DNA of 64,000 nucleotides from Orthonyx spaldingii (GCA_013397795.1 VZTJ01004772.1:124001-188000), one strand, 5' to 3'. Counted from the first letter of the stretch, positions 10,561-22,050 are shown. Notes: a model not told the origin generated them from the sequence alone. Numbers and translations are program-made.

Positions 10561-11237
10561 GTGGGTGTCGCTCTGAGCAAAGAGAAAAAGCTCAGCCGCG
10601 CGGTATCGAAGAAGGGTTTGTGTTTGCGGTTTGAAAACGGGTTAGGAAACACAGAAAATCAGAGGCAGTGAAGTGTAACAACCATGATGTTTGTAATATT
10701 CCCATGTTCCTTCTTCCCTTTGCCATCAGCACTTGATTGGGAATATGATCAATGCATCAGTTGCAAAAATGCACTCACCAGGATCACTTTTAGAGTGATT
10801 TTTAGACCTCCTTCTTCAATACTGGCACAGTTTACCCTCATGTTTTGCACTGAGTAATTTGAGTGGAATTTCTCAGGTAAGTCATGGCTGAAGTAAGATT
10901 GAAACAAAATGTACTTCAGCTCCAGAAGAATTCTTGATGATTTTAATACAGAGATTAAAATGAACACCATCTATTTCCATGAAAATTGAAGGCTGTCCTT
11001 TCTCGGCACGAAGCCACTCTGAATATCTTTACCTTACAGAGTAATAATTCTGTTTTATTTGACAATAATTCTGAATTTGAAAATGTCTCCCATCACCTGC
11101 ATTAATTCCCTGTGCAGATGTCAGGAATAGAAATGCTTTGAAGGAAGGCAGGGACTTCTCTGAGGTGGAGACCTTTAAGAAATAACCTTGAAAAATCATA
11201 AAATAACCAAATGCAAAGATGTTCAAAATACCCTCTA

Positions 11238-11325
11238 ATCACAGAATCACGGGATAATTAGGGTTGGAAGGCACTTCTGGAGATCATCTTGTCCAACCCA
11301 TTTATTTCCCCCCCATTCAACAAGA
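11238..11325 (-). mobile_element. Short CR1 3' tail
   Basis: ATCACAGAATCACGGGATAA, GGGTTGGAAGGCACTTCTGG and AGATCATCTTGTCCAACCC form the reverse complement of a CR1 end. It is truncated after about 90 bp. Confidence 0.8.
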
Positions 11326-13189
11326 GCAGGGTTTATTGCAGTGGTTTTGGCAGAGCTTGATCTCTCATTACAAACCCTCCTGGTCTCACAGCTGCCCCAG
11401 CTCGAAAATGAAACTGAATCAAGTTGTGATGGGCAAGGAACAATGTTAATCAGCTAAAGAAACAAAAGTATTTGGACAAAGCAGGCTCAGGCAATTCAGG
11501 CTATTTTGGGATGGTGTCAAGCGTATTTTTAAGTCAATTAATAGCATTAATTACTCCCCTGATCCAGCTTCCCCTTCAAGTCAAAAACAACTCTGAACTT
11601 AACTGCTTTCATGAACGAGCCTCAAAAGTTCTGCTGAGATTTCAGGTTGCTCCTGATTTTAGCAAAACCAGCCTTGGCTGGCCTGGATTTCCCTCCTCTT
11701 CCCCACTTTCATTTCAGTAACTGTGAGAATTATACAAAAACCTGTTACAAAAATATGCAAAAAATATAAAACCCCACCACATCCTAGTTTATTCAGTCAT
11801 TAAATATAGGTGGTTTTGTGATTTAAAGTGTATCTGAAAGTGTCAGAGAACATCAACAAGTGCAGAATTCAGATCAGCTGTGACAGAACTCACAGGAAAC
11901 CCTTCATAAACTCCTTTAAGCAGCACTCCAGTTTATCCCTTCCCAATCCAGAGCCAATCCTTGGATCTCATCCACACCTCTCTGCATACACCATTTTCAT
12001 TAATTAAAAATCACTGATGAGGACTGAGGTACTGCTGTGAAGTCAGATGGAAACCCTCCTTTCTTGGAATGGAGGAAGCAGTAGTGGAAATTTAAAATAA
12101 AAAACTTAAGTAATTTCAAGGTAGGCTCTTGGGTACCAGAATCATTTCTTCACTTATGAGTGTAGATATCCAAGATCCAAGGGGAATATTAAATTATAAA
12201 TATATTAAAATATAAAGATATTAAAATCTGAACTTGCTACATCAGACAGAGGATGGAATCAGACATCAAATATGTTTCCCACAGAGGAGCAAATAATTTC
12301 TGCCTGGGATTTTGTCCTTCACAGGATGGTTTGACCTCACCCATGATGGACCTCACCTCACTGACAGCAGCATTTTATTTCACTTTTCTGTGTTTAGGTT
12401 GCAAATGAGCAAAAGTGAAGCTCTTCTCACAGCCCAGAGCAGGTTAAATGCTTTTCCTGGGCTTGTGCTCCTCTAATTTGCTGCTTCCTTTGGTTGCTGT
12501 TGTGGACTGTGGGGGAAAAGGAGGAGTTTTAGACCAAAAATAAGAAATGGTTTTGTCCTTTCTAAAGATGTGGTGGGGGAAAAGAAAAACGAAAAAGGAA
12601 AAAAAACCCCTACATCTTTTGAGGATAAGGATAAAGACTGAAGTAAATCCTGCATATCCTCAGTAAGTCTACAGGAATAGGGTAAAAAAAAATCCCAATA
12701 AAACCTGCAGGAAACTGCTGCTATTTTTCAATCTCATGCCACATCACCACTTCCTCTTCAGGAGGAAAATGGAGCTGAAACACCAGCGCTTCTTGTTTCT
12801 GGTTCTGCCTCTCCTGAAGGTTTTGCTGCTCGAGTTGGGGTATGTGGGTTCTCTTTTGAGCATTTTGATGCATTTTAATGGATATTTATTATGGATATTT
12901 ATCGGGCCTTTGACGAAAGCTGGCTTGCTACAATTAATTCTCTGGAAAAGCACTTAGAGTTGTATTATTTAGGAGGCAAAAAATATGGTCAAACTCGAGC
13001 CTGGTCAGAGATCATGGCAAAAGGGAGAGAGAAGCAGAACTTTCCCTGCAGACAGGATTTAAATCCAATTTTTGCAGCCTTGTTTCCTCCTCAAGTGGAG
13101 TCAGCGCTGTTGCACTTTTGCTGAATTCTGAACTTTTGGAAGCGACTTTTTTTTTTGCTGGGGATTACATCTGATCTCCCTTAGGTTGT

Positions 13190-13540
13190 CAACTGCTGCT
13201 TTTTTCCAGTGGCTCACTGGAGAACTGACAGCCAGGGAGCTTCAAAGCAGGGAGGATCTGCTTAGCATCATCATCTTCGACCCAAAGGCGACGCCAAATC
13301 TGACATCTGGCAGCCGGGTTGGATGCGAGGGCTATTCCACATCACATCCACGGCAGCATCTGCCAAGAACGCCGTGGGCCAAAGACATTTTTCTCCATGG
13401 AAAATAGCTCCTCTTGGAGAGATCAGAGATTGGAGGATGATCGTGCCAAGCCATCAAAGCTCTGAAGAAGCACGTAGCAGATATGACTGCCTGCAAATCA
13501 GATGTTTCTGCTTCAGGATCTGGTTTTGAAGCGTCTTCCA
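13190..13540. promoter_or_regulatory. Candidate conserved non-coding element in last SIM2 intron
   Basis: A repeat-free block with balanced base composition, several CpGs (for example GACCCAAAGGCGACGCC and CATCCACGGCAGCATC) and no convincing exon: it has stops in all frames at short intervals and no good splice pair. Composition differs from the AT-rich intron around it. I infer a possible enhancer. No alignment could be run, so conservation is a guess. Confidence 0.3.
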
Positions 13541-14045
13541 CTTTTTCCCAGCTGGCCTAGTCATCAAAAAAAAAAAATCATTTCAGTGAAGGCAACTGTA
13601 TTCTTTGTCAGGGAAGTTTCCTTTGTACCCTGGAATGGAGAAATTGCTGCTGTGGGCACCACAGGACCCACTTGTCACTCAGTGGTGCTGTTGGTCCTTC
13701 TGAACTGCCTGAGTAAAGCTTGATGGCACCAGTCATGCCAAAACTCAGGAAATGAGGAAAACGACTGAGAAAATCTGTGATAAAACTCCCCAGGTTTAGC
13801 CAGTGCCTAGGAAGAAATAAATGACATTTTGCAAAGGGGATTCCACTGGAGACAAAGAGGTCTGGGAGATAATTTTTTATAACCTTTGTTTTTGGAAGGA
13901 GAATAACAGAGAACAATCAGCCCAGGTCTTGGGTGATTTGAAATTAGGGTTCAGACCAGGACACAGCACAGAGATAATCTAGAAAATATCTTTTCATGGG
14001 CAGGGGTTGTAGTAAGGCCTCTTCTGTCTTTGCCTTATTTGACAG

Positions 14046-14352
14046 AGAGGATAAACAGGAGGGAGAGGGACTTTTTATAGGGGCAGGGAGTGACAGGACA
14101 AGGGAAGATGGTTTGAAACTGACAGAGGGCAGGGTCAGATTAGAGATTAGGAAGAAATAATTTTGGATGAGGGTGGTGAGGCCCTCCACAGGAGAAGTTG
14201 GGCTGCCTCATGATCCCTGGAATTATCCAAGGCCAGTCTGGACACTGGGGCTTGGACCAGCCTGGGACAGTGGAAGGTGTCCCCATGGCAGGGGTGGAAT
14301 GAGATGAGTTTTAAGGTCCCTTCCAACCCAACCCATTCCATGATTCTGTGAT
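14046..14352 (+). mobile_element. CR1 LINE 3' fragment, sense
   Basis: Blocks GGAGGGAGAGGGACTTTTTA, GTGACAGGACAAGGGAAGAT and GATTAGAGATTAGGAAGAAA, then TTTTAAGGTCCCTTCCAACC and CATTCCATGATTCTGTGATT. It is older than family A, with about 10-20 bp indels in the middle. Confidence 0.9.
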
Positions 14353-14924
14353 TTACAACCTGATGGTTCATCCTCAGCCCAGCAGGATTTGAGATTACAA
14401 AAATAAAGGTGACAAGACAGAGGCCAAGTGGCTGTGATGCTTCAGCTTCTTCCAAGTTCTCTTGGGTTCTAAAAATGGAAAAGGACAATATTTTGTTCAG
14501 GGATTAGAGAAGAGCTATAAAGTGAAAATATTCCACGCTGCAGGAGGACAAACCCTGTGGACATCTTAAACCCAGAACACCTGATCATTAAACCATATTA
14601 TTTATATCTCAGTAGCTCTCAGCATTGATATTTATTTCACAGTAAAAACACCAAATGTGGAGTTAAAATCAGAGCAGTGAACCACACCAGTAAATTCTCC
14701 AAGTTATTCTCAAGCACGTGGCTGGATCCTGGTTGGATTTGGGATCTGAAAGGGCCATTTTTCAACAGCTGATGAGAACTCAGCTTCCTCCAGCATCTAC
14801 TTCTTGTGACAAAATAAATACATAGAAATGGAAAAGAATAACTTGAAAGGTTATTGTTTCTAGGAGGGTGCTGGGTTGATCAAGAAGAAATTGGAACCAG
14901 ATTCCTGTTTAAATTCTGGTGTTA

Positions 14925-15090
14925 ATTACACGGTGCAACTCCCTCTGAAATTAATGGAGCTCTGCATGGAAAAAGAAAAGGTACAATTGAGCTATTTCTG
15001 CTTCCTCTGTTATTCATGAAGGCTTTGCCAGTCTATGACAGCAGAGGGAATATTTCATTATTAATGGGCACAGTTACGTCACCAACCAAC
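14925..15090. promoter_or_regulatory. Candidate regulatory block with CRE-like site
   Basis: A repeat-free segment with TAAT cores (GTTAATTACACGG, TATTAATGGG), TATTCATGAAGGCTTTGCC and a CRE-like TTACGTCA at 15074-15081. The density of homeodomain-type and CREB-type words is typical of conserved developmental enhancers, but this rests on eye only. Confidence 0.3.
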
Positions 15091-15892
15091 AGAGGGGAAC
15101 TCCAAAACTTTTAAGATGTTGAATAAAATGGTTAGAAAAACAGAAAATCCATTTTTAAAAAGGCACTTAAGTGCTCAGGGCTTCCAGTGAACCTCACAGA
15201 AAACAAGAGTTTGGGTCTAACCTGAGAAATTTGCTCAGTGTGTCATTTTCCCTTTAACATAAAACTTTCAAATGTGCCTTGGAGGAGCTGTTTAACTCAC
15301 ACACTGTTCATAGGAGAGTGCAAAAAAATTATTACTCATATGGTACAGGAGAAAACCAGGGACCTTTTCTGTCACCACTTGCAGATGGGGGTGTAGAGAA
15401 AGGAAAAGCTTTGTAAGTCAAGCCGAAAATGGTAAAAACAGCTCAAATTGCTTCAAGAGTTCAGCTCCCATGCAGAAACTGAGGAGAAAACTGAGACTGC
15501 CCAATGTGTTTTAGAGGAAAAGCCTGAATAGACATCCTAGGTTCATACCTGAAAAATTAAGAATTTGGCTTCTGATTTTCTAAGAATACCCATTTTTTTC
15601 TCCCACATTCAAAGTCTCAGTGCATGTTGTAACTTGTATTTATATTATTATCTACCTTTATTACATGGTAATATCTTAAAAACAGAGACACAGCATTACT
15701 GAAGAGGTGTTGATGTTGCTTTTCAAGAGATGTTTTCTATATCTGATGTCCGTTTTTCAAAGAGAAAGAGCAAAGTTTTTAACGTGACCCACTCTGAGTA
15801 TCACAAAGAGATTTCATTAATTAGGTACTGACATGTCAGCTTCTAATATCTCACCTAGATATTAAATACACCCCAAATAAATACCATGAATT

Positions 15893-15965
15893 ACAGAATC
15901 AACAGAATTCTGTAAAATGAAAAGACCTTTGAGGTCATTGAGTCCAACCTATGAATTAGATTTCT
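15893..15965 (-). mobile_element. Degenerate CR1 3' tail
   Basis: TTACAGAATCAACAGAATTC, AAAAGACCTTTGAGGTCATT and GAGTCCAACC resemble the reverse-complement end of an older CR1 subfamily. Confidence 0.55.
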
Positions 15966-16309
15966 CCTTGCAAGGACAAGTATCCAATACACTCCCACAG
16001 TGACAGGAAGAATAAATTCAGTTTATTCTGTTTATTTCTGTTTGTTCAGTTTATTATATGATTGAAAAAATTCCATTATTTTAATCATGGGATCATTGAT
16101 AGGTACCAATGTTATCCAGCTTTTAGCAAATCCTTTGATAAATCTCTGAAAAGAGCTTAATTAAGGGGAAGATTTTTGATTTCAGGTTGTATTTCCTAAT
16201 GTTTCTTTGGTTTAATTCCCCTGATTTAACTGTGATAATAATGTCAGTGACTTACAATCACTCCAAAGGCTCGTTGTCAGTAATTAACACGATTTTTCTT
16301 CCCTACAAG

Positions 16310-17037
16310 TGCCCCTGTCCAACAGGAGGTACAGCCAGGACGCTCTGCCCGAGGCCTTCCCGAGCTGCACGGCGCCCGTGCCGGGCAGGTACAAAGAGGA
16401 GCTCTACGACTCTGGCATCATGAAACACAACAAAACTGAGCCCAGGATCCAGGCCCCTGCCCACCTCATCAAAGAGGAAAACAAGCTGGCTTTTAACAGA
16501 GACCTGCAAGAAAAAATGGGCGTGAACGAGGGTTCCTTCCCCAGCTCCATGGGAGGCTCCTTGCTGCCCAAATCCGAGTGCTGCCAGGCCAAGGCCATGG
16601 GACAGCTGAGCCACCTGCTGCCAGTGCCCTCGGTCTACGAGCAGAGCAGGAGGATTTGTGTGAAAGAGCCCAAATTTGGGCACATCAGCCACCACCCCGG
16701 CGGCCTGGAGGAGCCGGACGGCGGCAGCGAGAGGATGAGCGTGAAGCTCGACCACGAGGCTGAGAGCGAGCGGCTGATGGACGTGAGGCCCTCCGGGCAA
16801 GTCCCCTTCGTGCTCCTCAACTACCACCACGTTCTGGCCAAACACGGAGCCTTTCAAACTTCCTCCTGCACAGCCACGGGACACGTGGGAGAGAATTATG
16901 GCTACAATTCCGAGGAAGTAAATACGTTTATTTACAAGAACCAAAGCCCCTCCTCGGCTTCTTCCCCAGAAACCCACAAGGAATCTGCACTACCCCACTA
17001 TATTGGGACTTCTGTAATTATTGCCAATGGCAGGTGA
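16310..17037 (+). CDS. SIM2: SIM2 terminal coding exon
   Basis: Encodes the last 242 residues to TGA at 17035-17037, beginning (V)PLSNRRYSQDALPEAFPSC and ending LPHYIGTSVIIANGR. The end is the signature SIM2 terminus (human LPHYLGASVIITNGR, from memory), and LPFVLLNYH-type sequence (VPFVLLNYHHVLAKHG) is also shared. Between them are stretches without the Ala/Pro-rich bias I remember for human SIM2, including YKEELYDSGIMKHNKTEPRI and GGLEEPDGGSERMSVKLDHE. This exon is roughly 100 residues longer than I recall for human. Acceptor: TTCTTCCCTACAAG before T16310. Role: repression domains of a nuclear bHLH-PAS factor. Confidence is high for identity and frame; a missed small intron is unlikely because the frame is open throughout. 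Confidence 0.95.
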
Positions 17038-17650
17038 CGGTAGCAGAGGAGGGTTTTGAGTTTAATTAAGCAGCCAAACGAATGATTTGCAAAAAAAAGA
17101 AAAGCATGAGGAAACGTGGTCACATTTACTGAGCAAAGCTGGAGGGCAGTGAGGGACAAACTGGTGAGTTCCTGGCAGGCCATGAGTCCCCGTGGCCAGG
17201 AAAATCCCCTCCACCAGTGGCCGTGCTTCGTTGTCCCAGAGGAAGCTCTGGTGCCAGGGAGAAGCCAAGTTCCAGATCTTATTTTTGTTATTTTATAGTG
17301 TGCAACAAAAGGAAACGAGAGGTGTTATATGCAGAGGTTTATATGAAGAACTTTTTTTTTTTTCCTTAACCCCTCCTTCTCAAAAGAAAGATTTTTGGGT
17401 TTTTTTTAAATCATTACCATAAAATATGCATTCTAGTTTAGGGGTTTTTTTGACAAATTGTGTGAAACCTCGCATCAACTCTCCACCCAACCCCCTGACA
17501 AATGGACTTTGTTGAGAGAGTGGTGATTTTGAGCAACCACAACACAGCTGTACTGCCCAAACAGAACTCAGATTTGGGAAAAAAAAGCTTATTTATTAAT
17601 TACCAAAAAGTTTGAAAATGAAATAAATCAAACCTAAATTTGATTTATTT
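17038..17650 (+). other. SIM2: SIM2 3' UTR (probable extent)
   Basis: Sequence after the stop codon is AT-rich and repeat-free. A canonical AATAAA lies at 17622-17627, followed by a GT-rich stretch (CAGTGTTCTGAGATTGTTGC), which together would place cleavage near 17645. Later AATAAA words (for example near 18927) could give longer forms. No transcript evidence is available. Confidence 0.45.
17622..17627 (+). terminator. Candidate SIM2 polyadenylation signal AATAAA
   Basis: First AATAAA after the SIM2 stop codon, about 590 nt downstream, with a GT-rich element 20-35 nt further on. Confidence 0.45.
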
Positions 17651-18397
17651 AACATAGATTTCAGTGTTCTGAGATTGTTGCCACCACCATTTATCCTGGC
17701 AAGGGACAATATGACAAATTAATAGGTACAGAGATAGGTATTGCAGGGTTACAGGTCTTGTCATGGCAAATTGGGACAAATTACAGAGCAGGAACTAATT
17801 CCCCACAAATAAGAAAAGGAAACTCCTAAATCCTGTGTTTCCCTGAGTATTCTGGGGGAAACTTGCGCAGATTTTCAACCCAGCTGGTCACAAATACATC
17901 TTAGTAACAGCACCAGAAATGTTTTCTTTATAGTCAAGAGAATAATGAACATTTATGCCTTATTTTAAACTTACCAGTAGAATTGTGAGCTTTGAAAGGT
18001 CCAGCTCTTAACACACTGAACTTCCTCCAGCATAAATCCTGTTGTCAGCACAAAGGTAGGGCTGGAATTCCCTGATTTGAGCACTTCACAAATCCCAAAC
18101 TGCACAATCGAAACACTCACATTTGGGCCAGCCAGTCAGGAATAGATTTTCACCCCTTTATTTTTAATTCTTTGCAGAGGATGGATCTGTGTGGGTTTAA
18201 CTGACAACACCCAGCCCACGGTGGTTTTCAGCCACTTCCCCAAACACTGTGAGTGGATAAAACAACAAAAGACTCCCTAAACAACAGATGTTGCTGTAGA
18301 TCCCAGTCAGCTCCATTTCTTGCCCCAATCCAAGCCTAATTCAGAATTTTTCGAACTCTTTCTCTCATCAGACCCTAAAGAGAATTTCACTGAAGAA

Positions 18398-18503
18398 ACC
18401 TTGAGCAACCTGGGATAGTGGAAGGTTCCCTGCCCATGGCAGGGGGTTGGAACTGGATGAGGTTTAAAATCTCTTCCAACCCAATCCATTCCATGATTCT
18501 TTG
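18398..18503 (+). mobile_element. Short CR1 3' tail, sense
   Basis: GAGCAACCTGGGATAGTGGA, CCCATGGCAGGGGGTTGGAA and CAATCCATTCCATGATTCTT: the last 105 bp of a CR1. Confidence 0.88.
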
Positions 18504-18631
18504 AAGAAAATTCTTACCTGGCTCGTGCAATATGGAAAAAACACTTGCTCATGGATTGCACTTTGTCAGAAAAATGCAATACTGAGTTCTAAAAATTCTA
18601 TGTTCTCCATTTTTTCTATGCAGCAATAATT

Positions 18632-18722
18632 CATCCCAGAATGGTTTGAGTTGGGAGGGACCTTAAAGCTCGACCTTAAAGCTGAAATGGGCAGGGAACT
18701 TTCCATTAGAATACAGTAATAA
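18632..18722 (-). mobile_element. Degenerate CR1 3' tail
   Basis: CCCAGAATGGTTTGAGTTGG and GAGGGACCTTAAAGCTCGAC followed by a duplicated GACCTTAAAGCT and a decayed remainder. Antisense CR1 end. Confidence 0.65.
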
Positions 18723-19019
18723 AGTGATTTCCCTCTGTGTAGGAATATTTCTTGCTATGAGTACACAAAAATACTTCAAAAGCAAAGGCTTGAAAACAAT
18801 TTTCAGTGTTTTCATTGTCTCCTATTAAAGGTTAACAGAGAAGGTTTTATTACCAAACTCATGTTCACTTGCAAGTGAACCTGAACTGCACACTCTCAGT
18901 TGTCTGACTTTTTCAATTGCATGAAAAATAAATTTTGTGTTAAATAGAACCAAAGAAGCCCAATCAGTGATTACAAAATAGGCCAAAACCCAGCACAGTC
19001 ACTCCCTCTGTAGCCTCGG

Positions 19020-19600
19020 TTCGTTTAATGCTGGAGAAGCTGGCAAGTCTCCAGAAAAGCTGTAAATGTGGATTATAATCATCCTGACCCCATAAATCAA
19101 AGCCAGGAGACACCAGTTGGTTTCCCAGTGGCTGTGGTCGAGCCCTCCCAGCCCCTGCTCCTCATAAATGACCCCAACTCCTGAAAAGACATAATTATGC
19201 AAAGACTCCTGGGTTAATTTCGTTCAATTAAATTAAATCCATGCCCTGCAAAGGAGCCACTGGCACCGCTGGCATCATTAAAAAGAAACCTGATGCCCAA
19301 CCCCTCCTGCTGCACTTTATCCCTCATTAGTGGCACCTCAATCTGCTGCATTTTGGTGTTCCTGGAAGTCCTGCTCACTATAAAAACATAAAAAAATTAG
19401 CTGAAAAAAACGCCATTGATATTTTTCAGCCCAATGTTTTTCCACCTTGTTATTCCCACTTCCAGGCTTTATTGCAGGAGCCTGAGCAGAGGTGTTCCAT
19501 CATTCTCCCCCAGGTGTTTTAGGGGAGGTGATGCCCAGGCACAGGCACTTTCCCTGTGAGGCAATAATGAATCAATTATGACCTCACAGCTGATAATGCA
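19020..19600. promoter_or_regulatory. Candidate conserved non-coding block downstream of SIM2
   Basis: Repeat-free, about 2 kb past the SIM2 stop. It contains an octamer-like ATTATGCAAAG, TAAT cores (CATTAGTGG, CAATTATGACC) and AATTAAATTAAATCC. No open frame of interest. It is enhancer-like by eye only. Confidence 0.25.
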
Positions 19601-19850
19601 GGGGAAGGTTCAGAAAAGATGGCAAAAGCAAACGTGTGAAAGATTTTTTTCCTGCCACTCCGAAATTTAAACAGCAATTCCGTGTTCCCAGCTGGGAGTA
19701 AATTACATTGGGAGAAAACCAGGAATTTTGGTCAGTTAAATTACAGCTGTTCTGAGCACACAGTGCAGAGCATCAGAGTGGCAATGTGTTAATAATGAAA
19801 AATGGTTTTAATAATGAAAAAAATTATAGCACTGAAGGGGAGTGTGAACT

Positions 19851-20001
19851 GAAATGTATTATGAAAAATAACCTAATTTCTCTCTAATATTTGAGTGAAT
19901 TCAAATATAGTATGAAAAATAACCTCATTTCTCTCTAATATTTGAGAGAATTGAAATATATAATGGAAAATAACCTCATTTCTCTCTAATATTTGAGAGA
20001 A
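19851..20001. repeat. 51-bp tandem repeat, about 3 copies
   Basis: Units start at 19861, 19912 and 19963, with a partial unit before. Each contains AACCTCATTTCTCTCTAATA and TTTGAGAGAATT with a few substitutions. The period is 51 bp, a multiple of three, so the minus-strand frame gives a 17-residue repeat (core FSQILERNEVIFH) that is probably incidental. Confidence 0.92.
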
Positions 20002-20107
20002 CTTTGTCATGAGATTCCACAGGATTTTAGCTCGGGGGAGTTCAGACCTGGCAAGAAAATCATGGAAAATGGGAGAAAGAGAGCGAGAGAGGGAATATTT
20101 TAGCAAA

Positions 20108-20200
20108 ATCACGGAAAATTTGGGTTGGGAGGGTCTTTAAAGTTCTCATTCCAACCTCCTGTCAGTCAGGGAATCTTCCACTAGACCAGGGTAAAGCTGG
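20108..20200 (-). mobile_element. Degenerate CR1 3' tail
   Basis: AAATCACGGAAAATTTGGGT, TGGGAGGGTCTTTAAAG and CATTCCAACCTCCTGTCAG, then CTTCCACTAGACCAGGGT: antisense CR1 end. Confidence 0.75.
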
Positions 20201-21481
20201 AAAAGTGAATCCCACCTTGAGATCCCAAAGTTTTCATCCTCTTCATGGAAGCAGTGCAATGGAAATCAAATAAGGTGACAAGGGCACAGATTTGTCCCCA
20301 GATCTCTGGACCCTGGGATTTGAAAAAGGTAATTTAAGGAAATTAAGCACTATGGATGCAAAACTGGGGAATTCATCACTGACAGTGCAAATGAATGAGA
20401 AATCTGCCAGAATTTCTCCAGAAATCTCAAAACAGGACACAAATTCTTTTTTTTTTCAGCATTTCACACTTCAAAAATGCCACAGAGGAAATGTTATTAT
20501 TCCATTTTTTCCCCTGAACATTAGGTTTTGCTTTTTTTTTTTTTTTTAAATATGATGCAGATAAAAGCTATTTGGCAAGAGTAGGTGAAGAAGCACGCAA
20601 ACCAACCAACCTATTACTGCTCAGAATTATATATGTATTCCCTAAAATTGTAAAGCATTTTTGCTTATTTATTATGTAAAACAAAACTGTTAAAATGTTA
20701 ATAAACTCCTGTAGCCAAAGGAAAACCCAGTTGAATTTCTCTTTCTTTTTTAACTACAAAACACAGCATTCCACAAAGGACAATGGTGCATACCTGAAAA
20801 TTTATTTCAACTGTGACATGTTCTATAATGACAATTAATGTACTACAAAACACAGATTTTTTTTTTTTTTTCCTATTTATTGTATTTTTGACACGCTGGA
20901 TTTTAAATGAAGACACTTGGAAGATGCAAACAACACAGAACCACTAATGAGATACTCAATACCCGACAATTCTTCCCTGCAGTTCTCTTTTCTCCATCAT
21001 TTTGTGACCTCTGGTCTTTCCTGCACCCAGATTTAATTTCTTTGGTGTCTGATCAAGGCAGTGCATCCCCACCACCACTTAGACATGCAAATGCTTTTAT
21101 CAAACCAGCTACCCCCAGGAACCAGCACAAATCCTTCCCATGACAGGTATTTTGATTAGACAGAGCTCCTGGATATTCCAAAAGGAGTTGCAAAAAGTGA
21201 TTTTTTGCTTAGACTGCTGATGCAGCTGAATCAGAGAAAGCAAAGAAACGAATTTTTGTCCAGCGAAGCAGAAGCACAAAGAATTAAATGCTTTAATATT
21301 ATTTCCAGGTAATAGCCCTTCGTTTGCTGGATATATTTGTTTAAAAAAAAATGCTCTGAAGTCTTATAAAACCTTTACTAGAAGCGAGATGTGCTGCCTG
21401 AACTCTGAAATGTGAAGTCCTTTATTACTTTTTCCAACCTTTGGAAGCAGCTTTGTTGCTGACTGGGCACGACCCACCCTG

Positions 21482-21508
<27 letters not shown>
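21482..21508. repeat. (CA)13 microsatellite
   Basis: Uninterrupted alternating CA over 27 bases, flanked by CACCCTG and GTGCCAACAC. Confidence 0.97.
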
Positions 21509-21512
<4 letters not shown>

Positions 21513-21954
21513 CAACACACCCAGAAGTTTTCCTCTCAATAAACAACCCCCACAAATGTTTTCACCATGAGAAATGTTCTACCAGAGCCCAGGAGGGGGG
21601 AAAAAAAGAAAAAAAAAAATGAAGTCACAGAAATACGGACATGGTAATAAATGGGTTTTTTGAAAGCACTTCATCAAGAAAATAGTTTAAGATATGAGCT
21701 CAGCCTCACAATGGAAGGGGTGTTTTACTAATCCAGACAGCTGAACGAAATGAAACATTTTCAGTGCATTATTCCTGGGCCTGGAGCTGTCTGGATCTCT
21801 CCATCCCCACATCCAGGGACACCCCACACCACATTTGTCTGTCACACATAAAAAACCAAGAAAAACCATGATTTTCTTGCAAAAATGTTGTGGCTTTCTG
21901 GGCGTGCCGGGCTTGGCAGAGGAAGAATCAGACCTGGCTGTGCTTCCCATCTAC

Positions 21955-22050
21955 CTGACAGAGGGTCAGGGGCTTCTCCAAGGACTCATCCACCAGGATT
22001 TCATCCAGCTGCTCCTTGTCCCACGGGAATTCTCCTTGTCTTTGGTTCTT
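21955..22050 (-). other. Unassigned protein-like open segment, candidate exon
   Basis: On the minus strand, TTGCTTTCCCTTCAG (a strong acceptor) precedes 32 codons reading KNQRQGEFPWDKEQLD, EILVDESLEKPLTLCQ, followed by GTAGAT (a possible donor). If read through, the frame ends nine codons later at a TGA (21928-21930). The codon choice and the acidic, charged sequence look coding. I do not recognise the protein, and no neighbouring exon is obvious. It lies about 2.6 kb downstream of the HLCS stop, on the same strand. It could be a lineage-specific exon, a pseudogene fragment or chance. Confidence 0.3.

Larger units (their letters stand above)
10561..16309 (+). other. SIM2: Last SIM2 intron
   Basis: A 5.7 kb intron from GTGGGT to CTTCCCTACAAG. 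It is poorer in repeats than the rest of the window: only three CR1 fragments (11238-11325, 14046-14352, 15893-15965) and AT-rich low-complexity pieces. Two repeat-free blocks (13190-13540, 14925-15090) look like conserved regulatory DNA and are listed separately. No further exon is seen. Confidence 0.85.

Noticed and set aside
16303..16977. 224-codon minus-strand frame opposite the last SIM2 exon
   Set aside because: Shadow of the true plus-strand coding exon, which shows clear SIM2 sequence.
18190..18260. Possible start of an avian ERVL-type LTR (GTGGGTTTAACTGACAACAC, CACCCAGCCCAC)
   Set aside because: Only a weak resemblance over about 60 bp, with no partner LTR or end motif found.
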